Shown here one piece after another: positions 8,263-16,446 of a stretch of 64,000 bases of DNA (positions within the stretch are counted from its first letter, which is position 1; every line of letters starts with the position of its first letter). Under the pieces are notes generated by a model. It saw only the letters and a list, made by a program, of their open reading frames with translations, was not told the DNA's origin and did no database searches. Origin of the DNA: DCFW01 sp963790715. Lineage in GTDB: Bacteria > Bacteroidota > Bacteroidia > Bacteroidales > Bacteroidaceae. The translations under genes and the position numbers were made by a program. The stretch is from the NCBI GenBank assembly GCA_963790715.1, contig CAWBPN010000016.1:162669-226668 (forward strand), read 5' to 3'.

Positions 8263-9645
8263 TTAAAATTGAAGATAAACAAACGTATCGGAATTAAATG
8301 CACCGAAAATAAATAAAAGTAGCAATAATGCATAGTAAATTATCCAGCGCGGAGCAGCAGGTAACTTATTCATACTTTTAATCAGATTCTGTTTATCATT
8401 GAAATGTTCGTAAAACATTAATAGTAAAAAAGATATTCCACAGATAATATAATTATGATCCGGCATAATTTTAAAATCTCTCCAACCGGCTTTAAGACTT
8501 AAAGACAAATGAGAAATAAAATATGTAGCATCGTTTAATGATTCGGCACGAAAGAATACCAATGACAGTGCATACAATATATATGTACGTATAATAAACA
8601 CCACATTATATATTTTATGTCCTAACAGGTCTAACAATTTGGCATGAAATGAAGTTGTCTCCATTTCATAAATAATAATTATACCTTGTATCAAGCCATA
8701 AACTACAAAGTTCATACCTGCACCATGCCATAAACCCAATACGGTAAATGTCACAATCAGGCTGACCGAAACACCCAAACGTTTCCATCTGCGAGTAACG
8801 GTCGTCAATGGTATATACACATAATCGCGTACCCAAAATGAAAGAGACATGTGCCAACGCCGCCATAATTCAGATGTAGATTTGGATATAAACGGACGAT
8901 CGAAGTTGGGCGACAACTTAATGCCAAACATTGCAGCACCCCCTATAGCCATATCAGTATAACCTGAAAAATCAGTATATAACTGTATAGGATAAAACAA
9001 ACATGTCAATACTAATTGTATGCCTGAATCGGAATGCAAATTTGTATACATGGCATCAATATATGATCCCATATTATCTGCGATAAGCAACTTCTTTATC
9101 ATTCCTAAAAATAGCAACTTCATCCCAAATGTTACGCAGTCATAATCAAAACGCTTTTCGGTTTTTATTTGAGGTAAAAAGGCTCCCGGACGCTCAATAG
9201 GGCCGGAAAGGAATTTCATAAAGAAAAGCATGTATATCAAAAAATCGACAACGTTTTTCTCTTTTTCCTGACTACCCCAATAAACCTCGGTTAAATAAGC
9301 CAAGGCTTGAAATGTATAGAATGATATACCAAGCGGGAATAAGAACTTATCTTTGGGTATAATCCATGGATACCTCAGAGCCAACCATACAAAGGCCAAT
9401 AATACGATTGACGAAAAATACAACCAACCGGCTTTCTTATCGCTATCGGACGCAGCAATAAGCCGCCCGAAAAGATATGTCAACATTGCGATTGCTACCG
9501 CTATTACTAAAAAAGTAATATGGTAATACCCGATAAAGACACAACTTCCCAACAACAAAATTGCCTTTTGATATTTGGGGAATGCATAATACAGGATAAA
9601 ACAACATAGAAAGAATACTACAAATTCAATTGATATAAGTGACAT
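8263..9645 (-). CDS. MBOAT family O-acyltransferase (DltB/AlgI-like)
   Basis: A 460-residue polytopic membrane protein with about ten hydrophobic helices. MBOAT hallmarks are 'FPLGISFYTFQALAYLTEV' (about 103-121), 'SGPIERPGAFLPQI', 'DFSGYTDMAIGGAAMFGI', 'ELWRRWHMSLSFWVRDYVYI' with His265, and the catalytic-type His307 in 'GLWHGAGMNFVVYG'. It would move an acyl or aminoacyl group from a cytosolic carrier across the inner membrane. The carrier-protein gene ends 3 bp upstream and the SGNH-like gene begins 13 bp downstream, so the three form one operon. The donor could be an aminoacyl carrier (given the facing DltA-like enzyme) or acetyl/acyl; the former is inference. Confidence 0.92.
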   Translation of the reverse strand: MSLISIEFVVFFLCCFILYYAFPKYQKAILLLGSCVFIGYYHITFLVIAVAIAMLTYLFGRLIAASDSDKKAGWLYFSSIVLLAFVWLALRYPWIIPKDKFLFPLGISFYTFQALAYLTEVYWGSQEKEKNVVDFLIYMLFFMKFLSGPIERPGAFLPQIKTEKRFDYDCVTFGMKLLFLGMIKKLLIADNMGSYIDAMYTNLHSDSGIQLVLTCLFYPIQLYTDFSGYTDMAIGGAAMFGIKLSPNFDRPFISKSTSELWRRWHMSLSFWVRDYVYIPLTTVTRRWKRLGVSVSLIVTFTVLGLWHGAGMNFVVYGLIQGIIIIYEMETTSFHAKLLDLLGHKIYNVVFIIRTYILYALSLVFFRAESLNDATYFISHLSLSLKAGWRDFKIMPDHNYIICGISFLLLMFYEHFNDKQNLIKSMNKLPAAPRWIIYYALLLLLFIFGAFNSDTFVYLQF

Positions 9646-9648
9646 ACA

Positions 9649-9891
9649 TTATTTAGTTTTTGAGATGATCGCATTACACAAATCTCCTACATTTTTTAAC
9701 TTTATAATTTCACGAAAACCGAAATGAATACTATATTTCTTTTCGATTGCGTTAATCAATAACATATTTGTGAGAGAATCCCACCCATCTACATCTTTTG
9801 CTGTAGTTTCATACTTAAGCGAAACTTGACCCTTCTTCAGGATTTCTTGAAATAGTTGTTCAAGTTCTTTAATTAAATTTTCGTCTTCCAT
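9649..9891 (-). CDS. Acyl carrier protein (DltC-like)
   Basis: An 80-residue acidic helical protein with the phosphopantetheine attachment motif 'DGWDSLTNMLLI', the modified serine being Ser39. The size is typical of ACP/DltC. It is the first gene of the carrier/MBOAT/SGNH-like operon and lies 3 bp before the MBOAT gene. By analogy with DltC it would be loaded by the adenylating enzyme at 5789-7291 and serve as donor to the MBOAT protein. The main fatty-acid ACP is normally elsewhere, next to fabF, which is absent here, supporting a dedicated carrier. Confidence 0.88.
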   Translation of the reverse strand: MEDENLIKELEQLFQEILKKGQVSLKYETTAKDVDGWDSLTNMLLINAIEKKYSIHFGFREIIKLKNVGDLCNAIISKTK

Positions 9892-9994
9892 TTTTAACGA
9901 TAAATCATTTTTGATATTAAAATTTTTCTATACACAATAATAGTTAGTCTTTATAATTCAACGATTCATTTTGGTTATTACTTTCTATCACATG

Positions 9995-10022
9995 CAAAAA
10001 TATCTCTTTTTTGTTTAACAAA
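9995..10022 (-). promoter_or_regulatory. promoter for carrier protein/MBOAT operon
   Basis: Minus-strand TATTTTTG (10002-9995) fits TAnnTTTG, with a TTTG at 10022-10019. The spacing of 16 nt is a little short. It lies about 105 bp before the carrier protein start. Confidence 0.45.
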
Positions 10023-10091
10023 GACTCCTTTTACCAACTTTAACTTTAATACAAAAAATCATCAATATTATACTGTTACAAAAAAATATAG

Positions 10092-10099
10092 TATCTTTG
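10092..10099 (+). promoter_or_regulatory. -7 box (TATCTTTG) for PD40-type gene
   Basis: TATCTTTG matches TAnnTTTG and lies 18 bp upstream of the ATG at 10117. It is divergent from the carrier-protein promoter in the same 225-bp intergenic region. No clear -33 box is seen. Confidence 0.5.
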
Positions 10100-10116
10100 A
10101 AACTGTAAAAAATATA

Positions 10117-11376
10117 ATGATAAAGATGAAGCTTAAATACTTATTATATACATTATTACTCTGCCTGGCAACAGTGATAGATGCGCAAAAGCATCGCGTT
10201 TCAAACAATAACGATTTATTATCAACAGCAGATAAATTAGCGAATGAATATAAATGGGATGACGCGGTAAACACATATCAGAAATATATCAAATCATTAG
10301 GCAAGGCAAAAATTCCGGAAGAAGTACAAACGAAGCTCAAGCAAGCCAAAATTGGAGCTCAAATGATGAACGGCGTTGAGCAAATCGTAATAATCGACAG
10401 TTTAGTGGTGGAAAAAGATTCGTTCCTTGTAAAATATCAACTCAGCAAGGATGCCGGATTGCTAACTACGTACAAACAATATTTTAAAGCCGACTCCGAC
10501 GAATATGGCATAGTCTATATTAATGAAATCGGTAACCGAATGCTTTTCAGTAAAGGCGGCTCATTATACAACAGCACAAAATTAATAGACAAATGGAGTA
10601 CTCCGCAAATATTGCCTCAACCGGTAAATGTACCGGGAGAGAAATGCAATTACCCTTTCATGCAGTCGGACGGTTCAACTCTTTCTTATTCATCAACTGC
10701 TGAATCATTGGGAGGATTAGACATTTTTATCACGAGTAATGACAGTGCAGATACTTATCTGAAGCCTCAAAATATAGGTATGCCATATAATTCTCCTGAT
10801 AATGATTACATGTATGCAATTGATGAGATAAATAATCTGGGGTGGTTTGCAAGCGACCGCAGGCAACCAGAAAACAAAGTATGCATATATGTATTCATAC
10901 CAAACAAAACAAAAAAGGTGTATGACCGCACTACTATAACGGATAAACAACTTATAGACTTAGCTGAAATACATTCTATCAAAGATACATGGGTTGATAA
11001 CGACTCGATAGTAAAATCCGGATTGGAAAGATTGAAGAACTTAAGAGACTTCAATACTGCAAAAAGTACCAACACCAACGAAAATAATATTTTCATTATT
11101 AACGATAATGTAAGCTATACCGGAATAAGCGAGTTTAAATCACCTGAAGCAAAGGACTTATACAAGCATTATTTACAAATGAAGAATAAACTTCTTCAAT
11201 CACAAAAAGAGTTGGAAGAAATGCGTGATAAATTCGGTAATGCTGATGAAGCTCAAAAGAAAGAGATGTCACCCTCCATTCTTAATTTAGAAAACAAAGT
11301 TGTACAATCAATACAAGAAATGAAGAACGAACAAAAGGCTATTAGAAATAAAGAAATTCTATACCTTAATAAATAA
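10117..11376 (+). CDS. Exported protein with TPR-like and PD40-like regions
   Basis: A 419-residue protein with a signal peptide ('YLLYTLLLCLATVIDAQ'). A short TPR-like helical stretch follows (about 28-75, 'ADKLANEYKWDDAVNTYQKYIKS' type). A central part has PD40/WD40-like repeats seen in Bacteroidota envelope proteins: 'GNRMLFSKGGSLYNSTKL', 'YPFMQSDGSTLSYSSTAES' with 'GGLDIFITSND', and 'NLGWFASDRR'. A C-terminal coiled coil covers about residues 350-415. In related proteins such propellers occur with OmpA or T9SS-associated proteins; no OmpA domain is present here. It probably sits in the periplasm. The role is unknown. The following phosphorylase begins 17 bp downstream. Confidence 0.7.
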   Translation: MIKMKLKYLLYTLLLCLATVIDAQKHRVSNNNDLLSTADKLANEYKWDDAVNTYQKYIKSLGKAKIPEEVQTKLKQAKIGAQMMNGVEQIVIIDSLVVEKDSFLVKYQLSKDAGLLTTYKQYFKADSDEYGIVYINEIGNRMLFSKGGSLYNSTKLIDKWSTPQILPQPVNVPGEKCNYPFMQSDGSTLSYSSTAESLGGLDIFITSNDSADTYLKPQNIGMPYNSPDNDYMYAIDEINNLGWFASDRRQPENKVCIYVFIPNKTKKVYDRTTITDKQLIDLAEIHSIKDTWVDNDSIVKSGLERLKNLRDFNTAKSTNTNENNIFIINDNVSYTGISEFKSPEAKDLYKHYLQMKNKLLQSQKELEEMRDKFGNADEAQKKEMSPSILNLENKVVQSIQEMKNEQKAIRNKEILYLNK

Positions 11377-11392
11377 TATTAATATTGAGATC

Positions 11393-12265
11393 ATGAAAAA
11401 ATATTTTTCACCGTCGGAACTTATTATTAATGATGACGGTTCCATATTCCATTTACATATAAAACCGGGACAGCTAGCTAATAAAATTATTCTGGTTGGA
11501 GACCCAGGACGAGTTACTACAGTAGGATCGCATTTTGAATCAATTGAATGTGAAATATCATCACGGGAATTTCATACAATAACCGGAATATATAAAGGTA
11601 AAAGACTAACGGCTCTGTCAACAGGTATAGGTTGTGATAACATCGACATAGTTGTCAATGAACTTGATGCCTTGACGAATATCGACTTTAAAACACGTGA
11701 AATAAAATCGGAAATAACACCTCTACAATTAGTAAGGCTGGGAACATGCGGAGGATTGCAGCCAAACACACCGTGCGGTACATATGTAGTAAGCCAAAAA
11801 TCAATTGGCTTTGACGGACTTCTCAATTTTTATGCCGGCAGAAACGACATTTGTGATTTGGAATTTGAAAAAGTTTTCAAAGAATATATGCAATGGAATC
11901 CCCAGCTATGTTCTCCATATGTCATAGACAACAATGCAGAATTAATCAACCGCATAAATAAAGGTGATATGGTTAACGGCGTTACTATATCATGCGGTGG
12001 ATTCTTCGGTCCTCAAGGACGCGAATTGCGACTTCCGATAGCAGACCCGAGACAAAATGAGAAAATAGAAAAGTTCGAACATAACGGATACAAAATAACC
12101 AATTATGAAATGGAAAGTTCTGCTTTGGCAGGTTTATCAAGATTGATGGGACACCAAGCCATGACAGTATGCATGGTTGTGGCAAACCGCTTACAGCAAA
12201 ACGCTAATGCGGATTATAAGAATACCATAGATGGATTAATCAAAAAAGTAGTTGACAGAATATGA
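11393..12265 (+). CDS. Nucleoside phosphorylase (uridine phosphorylase-like)
   Basis: A 290-residue cytosolic enzyme of the PNP/UDP phosphorylase superfamily. 'IILVGDPGRV' is the phosphate-binding N-terminal loop, 'ALSTGIGCDNIDIVVNEL' follows, 'LVRLGTCGGLQ' is the second phosphate/ribose loop, and 'ITNYEMESSALAGLS' is the ME(S/T) ribose-binding motif near the end. It should release a base and (deoxy)ribose-1-phosphate from a nucleoside; the pattern is closest to uridine phosphorylases, but base specificity is uncertain. It is 17 bp downstream of the PD40-type gene, so the two may share a transcript. Confidence 0.88.
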   Translation: MKKYFSPSELIINDDGSIFHLHIKPGQLANKIILVGDPGRVTTVGSHFESIECEISSREFHTITGIYKGKRLTALSTGIGCDNIDIVVNELDALTNIDFKTREIKSEITPLQLVRLGTCGGLQPNTPCGTYVVSQKSIGFDGLLNFYAGRNDICDLEFEKVFKEYMQWNPQLCSPYVIDNNAELINRINKGDMVNGVTISCGGFFGPQGRELRLPIADPRQNEKIEKFEHNGYKITNYEMESSALAGLSRLMGHQAMTVCMVVANRLQQNANADYKNTIDGLIKKVVDRI

Positions 12266-12300
12266 CACAGCTTCTGCCATTAAGTCAGTTCAGATAAACC

Positions 12301-12317
12301 TTGGCACACCCTTTGTT
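12301..12317 (+). promoter_or_regulatory. sigma-54-like -24/-12 element upstream of dnaK
   Basis: TTGGCACACCCTTTGTT has GG and GT separated by exactly 10 nt, against the sigma-54 consensus TGGCAC-N5-TTGC. The only core mismatch is GC to GT. It lies about 80 bp before the dnaK ATG, and no TAnnTTTG box was seen in this gap. Use by RpoN is inference. Confidence 0.4.
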
Positions 12318-12333
12318 AAAATTAAAGTAACAT

Positions 12334-12353
12334 GCCTATTATAACAAATAGGC
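12334..12353 (+). promoter_or_regulatory. 7-bp inverted repeat in dnaK leader
   Basis: GCCTATT / AATAGGC with a 6-nt loop lies between the sigma-54-like site and the dnaK start. It could be an operator or a 5' UTR hairpin; it is not long enough for a CIRCE element. Confidence 0.3.
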
Positions 12354-12398
12354 AAAGAAATGGAATTTAAAGAATAACAAATAAAAAGATATAAAATT

Positions 12399-14360
12399 AT
12401 GGGAAAAGTAATTGGAATTGACTTAGGAACTACAAATTCATGCGTTGCCGTATTTGAAGGCAATGAACCGGTAGTAATTGCAAATAGTGAAGGCAAACGT
12501 ACAACACCATCTGTGGTATCATTTGCAGAAGACGGTGAACGCAAAATAGGCGACCCGGCTAAACGTCAAGCCATCACAAACCCTGGTCGTACTGTTTTTT
12601 CTATTAAACGTTTTATGGGTGAAAATTGTGATCAGGTAACAAAAGAGATTGCACGTGTACCTTACAAGGTAGTAAAAAGCGACAACAATATGCCACGAGT
12701 TGACATCGACGGCAAACTATATACACCTCAAGAAATCTCTGCAATGGTACTTCAAAAGATGAAGAAAACAGCTGAGGATTATTTGGGACAAGAAGTAAAA
12801 GAAGCTGTTATTACAGTTCCTGCATACTTCAGCGATTCTCAACGTCAGGCAACAAAAGAAGCCGGACAAATTGCCGGATTGGAAGTTAAACGTATCGTTA
12901 ACGAGCCTACTGCTGCGGCTTTAGCTTATGGCATAGACAAGACGAACAAGGATATGAAGATTGCGGTTTTCGATCTTGGTGGTGGTACATTTGATATCTC
13001 TATTCTTGATTTCGGTAGTGGTGTATTTGAAGTACTTTCTACAAACGGTGATACCCACTTGGGTGGTGATGATTTTGACCAAGTAATCATTGACTGGTTG
13101 GCAAGCGAGTTTATGAACGAAGAGAATGTTGATCTTCGTAAAGACCCGATGGCTTTACAACGTTTGAAAGAAGCTGCTGAAAAGGCAAAAATTGAATTAT
13201 CTTCAACAACAAGCACAGAGATTAATTTACCATATATCACTTCAGTCGGAGGTGTTCCAAAGCACTTGGTTAAAACATTAACACGTGCAAAATTCGAACA
13301 ATTGGCCGACAGCTTGATTCAAGCTTGTATCGAACCATGCCGCAAGGCTATGTCAGATGCTAAATTGACAAATAACGATATTGATGAAGTTATCCTAGTT
13401 GGTGGTTCATCTCGTATACCGGCAGTTCAGAAATTAGTTGAGAATTATTTCGGCAAAGTTCCTTCAAAAGGTGTTAACCCCGACGAAGTCGTTGCAGTAG
13501 GTGCAGCTATACAAGGCGCTGTGTTGACTGATGAAATCAAAGGCGTTGTATTACTTGATGTCACTCCGTTGTCAATGGGTATTGAAACATTAGGAGGCGT
13601 AATGACCAAATTAATTGATGCCAATACGACCATACCATGTAAAAAGAGTGAAGTGTTCTCAACAGCAGCTGACAACCAAACAGAGGTAACAATTCACGTA
13701 CTGCAAGGTGAACGCCCTATGGCAGCACAAAACAAATCAATAGGTCAATTCAACCTAACAGGTATTACTCCTGCCCGCCGCGGAATTCCTCAAATTGAAG
13801 TAACATTCGATATAGATGCCAACGGTATATTAAATGTATCTGCAAAGGATAAAGCTACAGGTAAAGAGCAAAAGATTCGTATTGAAGCATCATCAGGCTT
13901 AAGCAAAGATGAAATTGATAGAATGAAAGCTGAAGCTCAGTCTAATGAAGCTGCTGATAAGAAAGAACGCGAAAAGATTGATAAGCTCAATCAGGCCGAT
14001 AGCATGATATTTACTACAGAAAGCCAGTTGAAAGAAAACGCAGATAAGATACCGGCAGATAAAAAGAGCGCTATAGAAGCTGCATTGGAGAAGCTAAAGA
14101 CTGCACACAAATCACAAGATGTGGCTGCTATCGATTCGGCAATGGCTGAAATCAATACAGCATGGCAGGCTGCAAGTGCAGAGATGTATAGCCAAACTGG
14201 AGCACAACAACCAGGTGCCAGTGCAGGAGCAGGTGCATCTGCAGGTGCCAATCAACAACAAGCTAACCAACAACAGGCAAATCAAGGTCCAAGCAATAAC
14301 CAATCAGGTGATAAAGGTGGTGAAAATGTACAAGATGCAGACTTTGAAGAAGTGAAATAA
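12399..14360 (+). CDS. dnaK: Chaperone protein DnaK (Hsp70)
   Basis: This 653-residue Hsp70 is complete. The N-terminal ATPase domain has 'IGIDLGTTNSCVAV' (phosphate 1), 'NEPTAAALAYGID', 'AVFDLGGGTFDISIL' (phosphate 2) and 'EVILVGGSSRIPAVQ' (adenosine). A linker 'VVLLDVTPLSMGIET' follows, then the substrate-binding domain ('ITPARRGIPQIEVTFDIDAN'), a helical lid and a Gln/Ala/Gly-rich tail ending 'DADFEEVK', the usual EEVK-type end. It works in the cytosol with DnaJ and GrpE, neither of which is adjacent. It appears to be a single-gene unit: a possible sigma-54-like site lies upstream and a strong terminator follows. Confidence 0.98.
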   Translation: MGKVIGIDLGTTNSCVAVFEGNEPVVIANSEGKRTTPSVVSFAEDGERKIGDPAKRQAITNPGRTVFSIKRFMGENCDQVTKEIARVPYKVVKSDNNMPRVDIDGKLYTPQEISAMVLQKMKKTAEDYLGQEVKEAVITVPAYFSDSQRQATKEAGQIAGLEVKRIVNEPTAAALAYGIDKTNKDMKIAVFDLGGGTFDISILDFGSGVFEVLSTNGDTHLGGDDFDQVIIDWLASEFMNEENVDLRKDPMALQRLKEAAEKAKIELSSTTSTEINLPYITSVGGVPKHLVKTLTRAKFEQLADSLIQACIEPCRKAMSDAKLTNNDIDEVILVGGSSRIPAVQKLVENYFGKVPSKGVNPDEVVAVGAAIQGAVLTDEIKGVVLLDVTPLSMGIETLGGVMTKLIDANTTIPCKKSEVFSTAADNQTEVTIHVLQGERPMAAQNKSIGQFNLTGITPARRGIPQIEVTFDIDANGILNVSAKDKATGKEQKIRIEASSGLSKDEIDRMKAEAQSNEAADKKEREKIDKLNQADSMIFTTESQLKENADKIPADKKSAIEAALEKLKTAHKSQDVAAIDSAMAEINTAWQAASAEMYSQTGAQQPGASAGAGASAGANQQQANQQQANQGPSNNQSGDKGGENVQDADFEEVK

Positions 14361-14376
14361 ACAGAAACAAATACCT

Positions 14377-14417
14377 AAAAAAGAGGTTGTATGAAAATGT
14401 TACAACCTCTTTTTTAT
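14377..14417 (+). terminator. Rho-independent terminator of dnaK
   Basis: The stem AAAAAAGAGGTTGTA pairs with TACAACCTCTTTTTT around a 9-nt loop, immediately followed by a T-rich run. It is 17 bp after the dnaK stop. Confidence 0.9.
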
Positions 14418-14480
14418 TAATATAATGGTCGTTTCCATAACAATCCTTTTCTTTTATTTTTTTATTGTTTACATAATTAG

Positions 14481-14488
14481 TATTTTTG
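14481..14488 (+). promoter_or_regulatory. -7 box (TATTTTTG) for nadE
   Basis: TATTTTTG fits TAnnTTTG and lies 26 bp before the ATG at 14515. It therefore rules against longer in-frame N-terminal extensions that would run through it. Confidence 0.6.
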
Positions 14489-14514
14489 CACCCACAACAA
14501 TAAAGCATAAACAA

Positions 14515-16446
14515 ATGAAATATGGATTTGTAAAGGTTGCATCTGCTGTACCTCATGTAACAGTGGCTGGCTGTAAGGAGAATGTACAACGAATCGAAAA
14601 TCAGATAGTATCGGCAAACAGCAAAGGTGCACAAGTGGTGGTATTTCCTGAAATGTGCTTGACAGGATATACATGTGCAGACCTTTTTGCTCAGCAACTG
14701 CTTTTTGAGGAAGCGGAAATGGCTTTGATGCAAATCCTTAATGACACAAGATTACTCGATATAATTTCTATAATAGGTCTGCCTATTTCACAAGGAGACA
14801 GGATACTTAACGCTGCTGCCATAATACAACACGGTAAAATACTTGGTGTGGCAGTGAAAACATTCTTGCCTAATTACAAAGAATATTATGAGCAAAGATG
14901 GTTTTCACCTGCATCGCAATTAATAAATGATTCAGTACAACTCTGCGGACATAAAGTGACTGTAGGAAATAATTTGCTATTCGATGCGACCGACTTCTGT
15001 TTTGGCGTTGAAATATGCGAAGACGTATGGGCACCTGTACCACCAAGTTCAAATTTGTCATTAATGGGTGCAGAGATAATGTTTAATCTTTCGGCAAGTG
15101 ACGACGTCATCGGAAAATATGATTATTTAAATCAATTATTATCACAACAATCGGCTCGTAATTTATGCGGTTACGTATATAGTTCGGCCGGATTCGGTGA
15201 GAGTTCAACCGATTTGGTTTTCAGCGGGAAGTGTATGATATATGAAAACGGAGTTTGCCTTGCAGCCAATGAACGCTTTTCCATTGATGAACAAATGGTA
15301 ATAAGTGAAATAGACGTTGAGCGTTTAAGAATGGAACGCAGGGTTAATCGTACGTTTGCAGAATGTAGCGGAATAATGAACGGACATTTCAATGTCGTAC
15401 ATATACCGACAGAACAGACGCAAGTTCGTGAATTGGAATTGACACGCAAAATCAATCCTCTACCATTCGTCCCACAAGGTGAAGCATTAGATAAAAATTG
15501 CCAAGAGGCATTTGAAATACAAGTTGCCGGACTAGCCAAAAGAATAAATCATACTAATGCCAAGACAGTAGTAGTCGGTATCAGCGGTGGATTGGATTCT
15601 ACACTGGCATTATTGGTATGTGTAAAAACATTTGATAAACTTGAACTTTCGAGAAAAGGCATTATAGGAGTAACAATGCCCGGATTCGGTACTACCGACC
15701 GTACATATAATAATGCACTAAGCTTAATGTCGACTTTAGGGGTTACAATAAATGAAATTAGTATTAAAGATGCATGTTTGCAACATTTTAAAGACATTGG
15801 CCATGATGTGAATGTTCATGACGTTACGTATGAGAATTCTCAAGCGCGTGAACGTACACAAATATTAATGGACATTGCAAATCAGACAGATGGGTTGGTT
15901 ATCGGCACCGGAGATTTGTCTGAACTTGCACTCGGATGGGCAACATATAATGGCGACCACATGTCAATGTATGCAGTGAATGTCAGCATTCCGAAAACAT
16001 TAGTCCGCCACTTGGTGGCTTGGACATCTGCGAAGAAAGACATTGACGAAAAATCGCGTGAAACTCTCAAAGATATATTGGATACGCCAATAAGTCCTGA
16101 ATTGATACCGGCTGATGAAAACGGGCAAATATCCCAAATAACCGAAGACCTAGTAGGTCCTTATGAATTGCATGATTTCTTTCTGTACTATTTTATGCGC
16201 TTCGGATTCAGGCCTGCAAAAATTTATTACCTCGCAACACGTGCATTTATAAACAAGTATACAGATGACATAATAAAGAAGTGGTTAGGAGTATTCTTTA
16301 GTAGATTTTTCAGTCAACAGTTCAAGCGTTCATGCTTGCCCGATGGGCCTAAAGTCGGGAGCGTGGCAATCAGTCCGCGTGGCGACTGGCGCATGCCGAG
16401 TGATGCCAGCTCCGCATTATGGCTCAAAGAAATCGAAGAGCTTTAA
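14515..16446 (+). CDS. nadE: Glutamine-dependent NAD(+) synthetase
   Basis: A two-domain enzyme of about 643 residues that makes NAD+ from deamido-NAD+ with glutamine as nitrogen donor. The N-terminal nitrilase-type glutaminase has its triad in 'VVFPEMCLTGYT' (Glu), 'KTFLPNYKEYYEQRWF' (Lys) and 'FGVEICEDVWAP' (Cys). The C-terminal ATP-pyrophosphatase has the P-loop 'VVGISGGLDSTLALL' and 'IGTGDLSELALGWATY'. The ATG at 14515 ('MKYGFVKVASAVPHV') is chosen because the family begins there and a -7 box lies just upstream; an in-frame 30-codon extension to 14425 would cross it. It converges on the S46 peptidase gene, with a 4-bp overlap of the stop codons. Confidence 0.95.
   Translation: MKYGFVKVASAVPHVTVAGCKENVQRIENQIVSANSKGAQVVVFPEMCLTGYTCADLFAQQLLFEEAEMALMQILNDTRLLDIISIIGLPISQGDRILNAAAIIQHGKILGVAVKTFLPNYKEYYEQRWFSPASQLINDSVQLCGHKVTVGNNLLFDATDFCFGVEICEDVWAPVPPSSNLSLMGAEIMFNLSASDDVIGKYDYLNQLLSQQSARNLCGYVYSSAGFGESSTDLVFSGKCMIYENGVCLAANERFSIDEQMVISEIDVERLRMERRVNRTFAECSGIMNGHFNVVHIPTEQTQVRELELTRKINPLPFVPQGEALDKNCQEAFEIQVAGLAKRINHTNAKTVVVGISGGLDSTLALLVCVKTFDKLELSRKGIIGVTMPGFGTTDRTYNNALSLMSTLGVTINEISIKDACLQHFKDIGHDVNVHDVTYENSQARERTQILMDIANQTDGLVIGTGDLSELALGWATYNGDHMSMYAVNVSIPKTLVRHLVAWTSAKKDIDEKSRETLKDILDTPISPELIPADENGQISQITEDLVGPYELHDFFLYYFMRFGFRPAKIYYLATRAFINKYTDDIIKKWLGVFFSRFFSQQFKRSCLPDGPKVGSVAISPRGDWRMPSDASSALWLKEIEEL

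Noticed and set aside
14263..14733. 156-codon minus-strand frame across the dnaK end and nadE start
   Set aside because: It runs through the dnaK terminator and nadE promoter, is rich in His, Tyr and Cys as chance translations are, and overlaps two certain genes.
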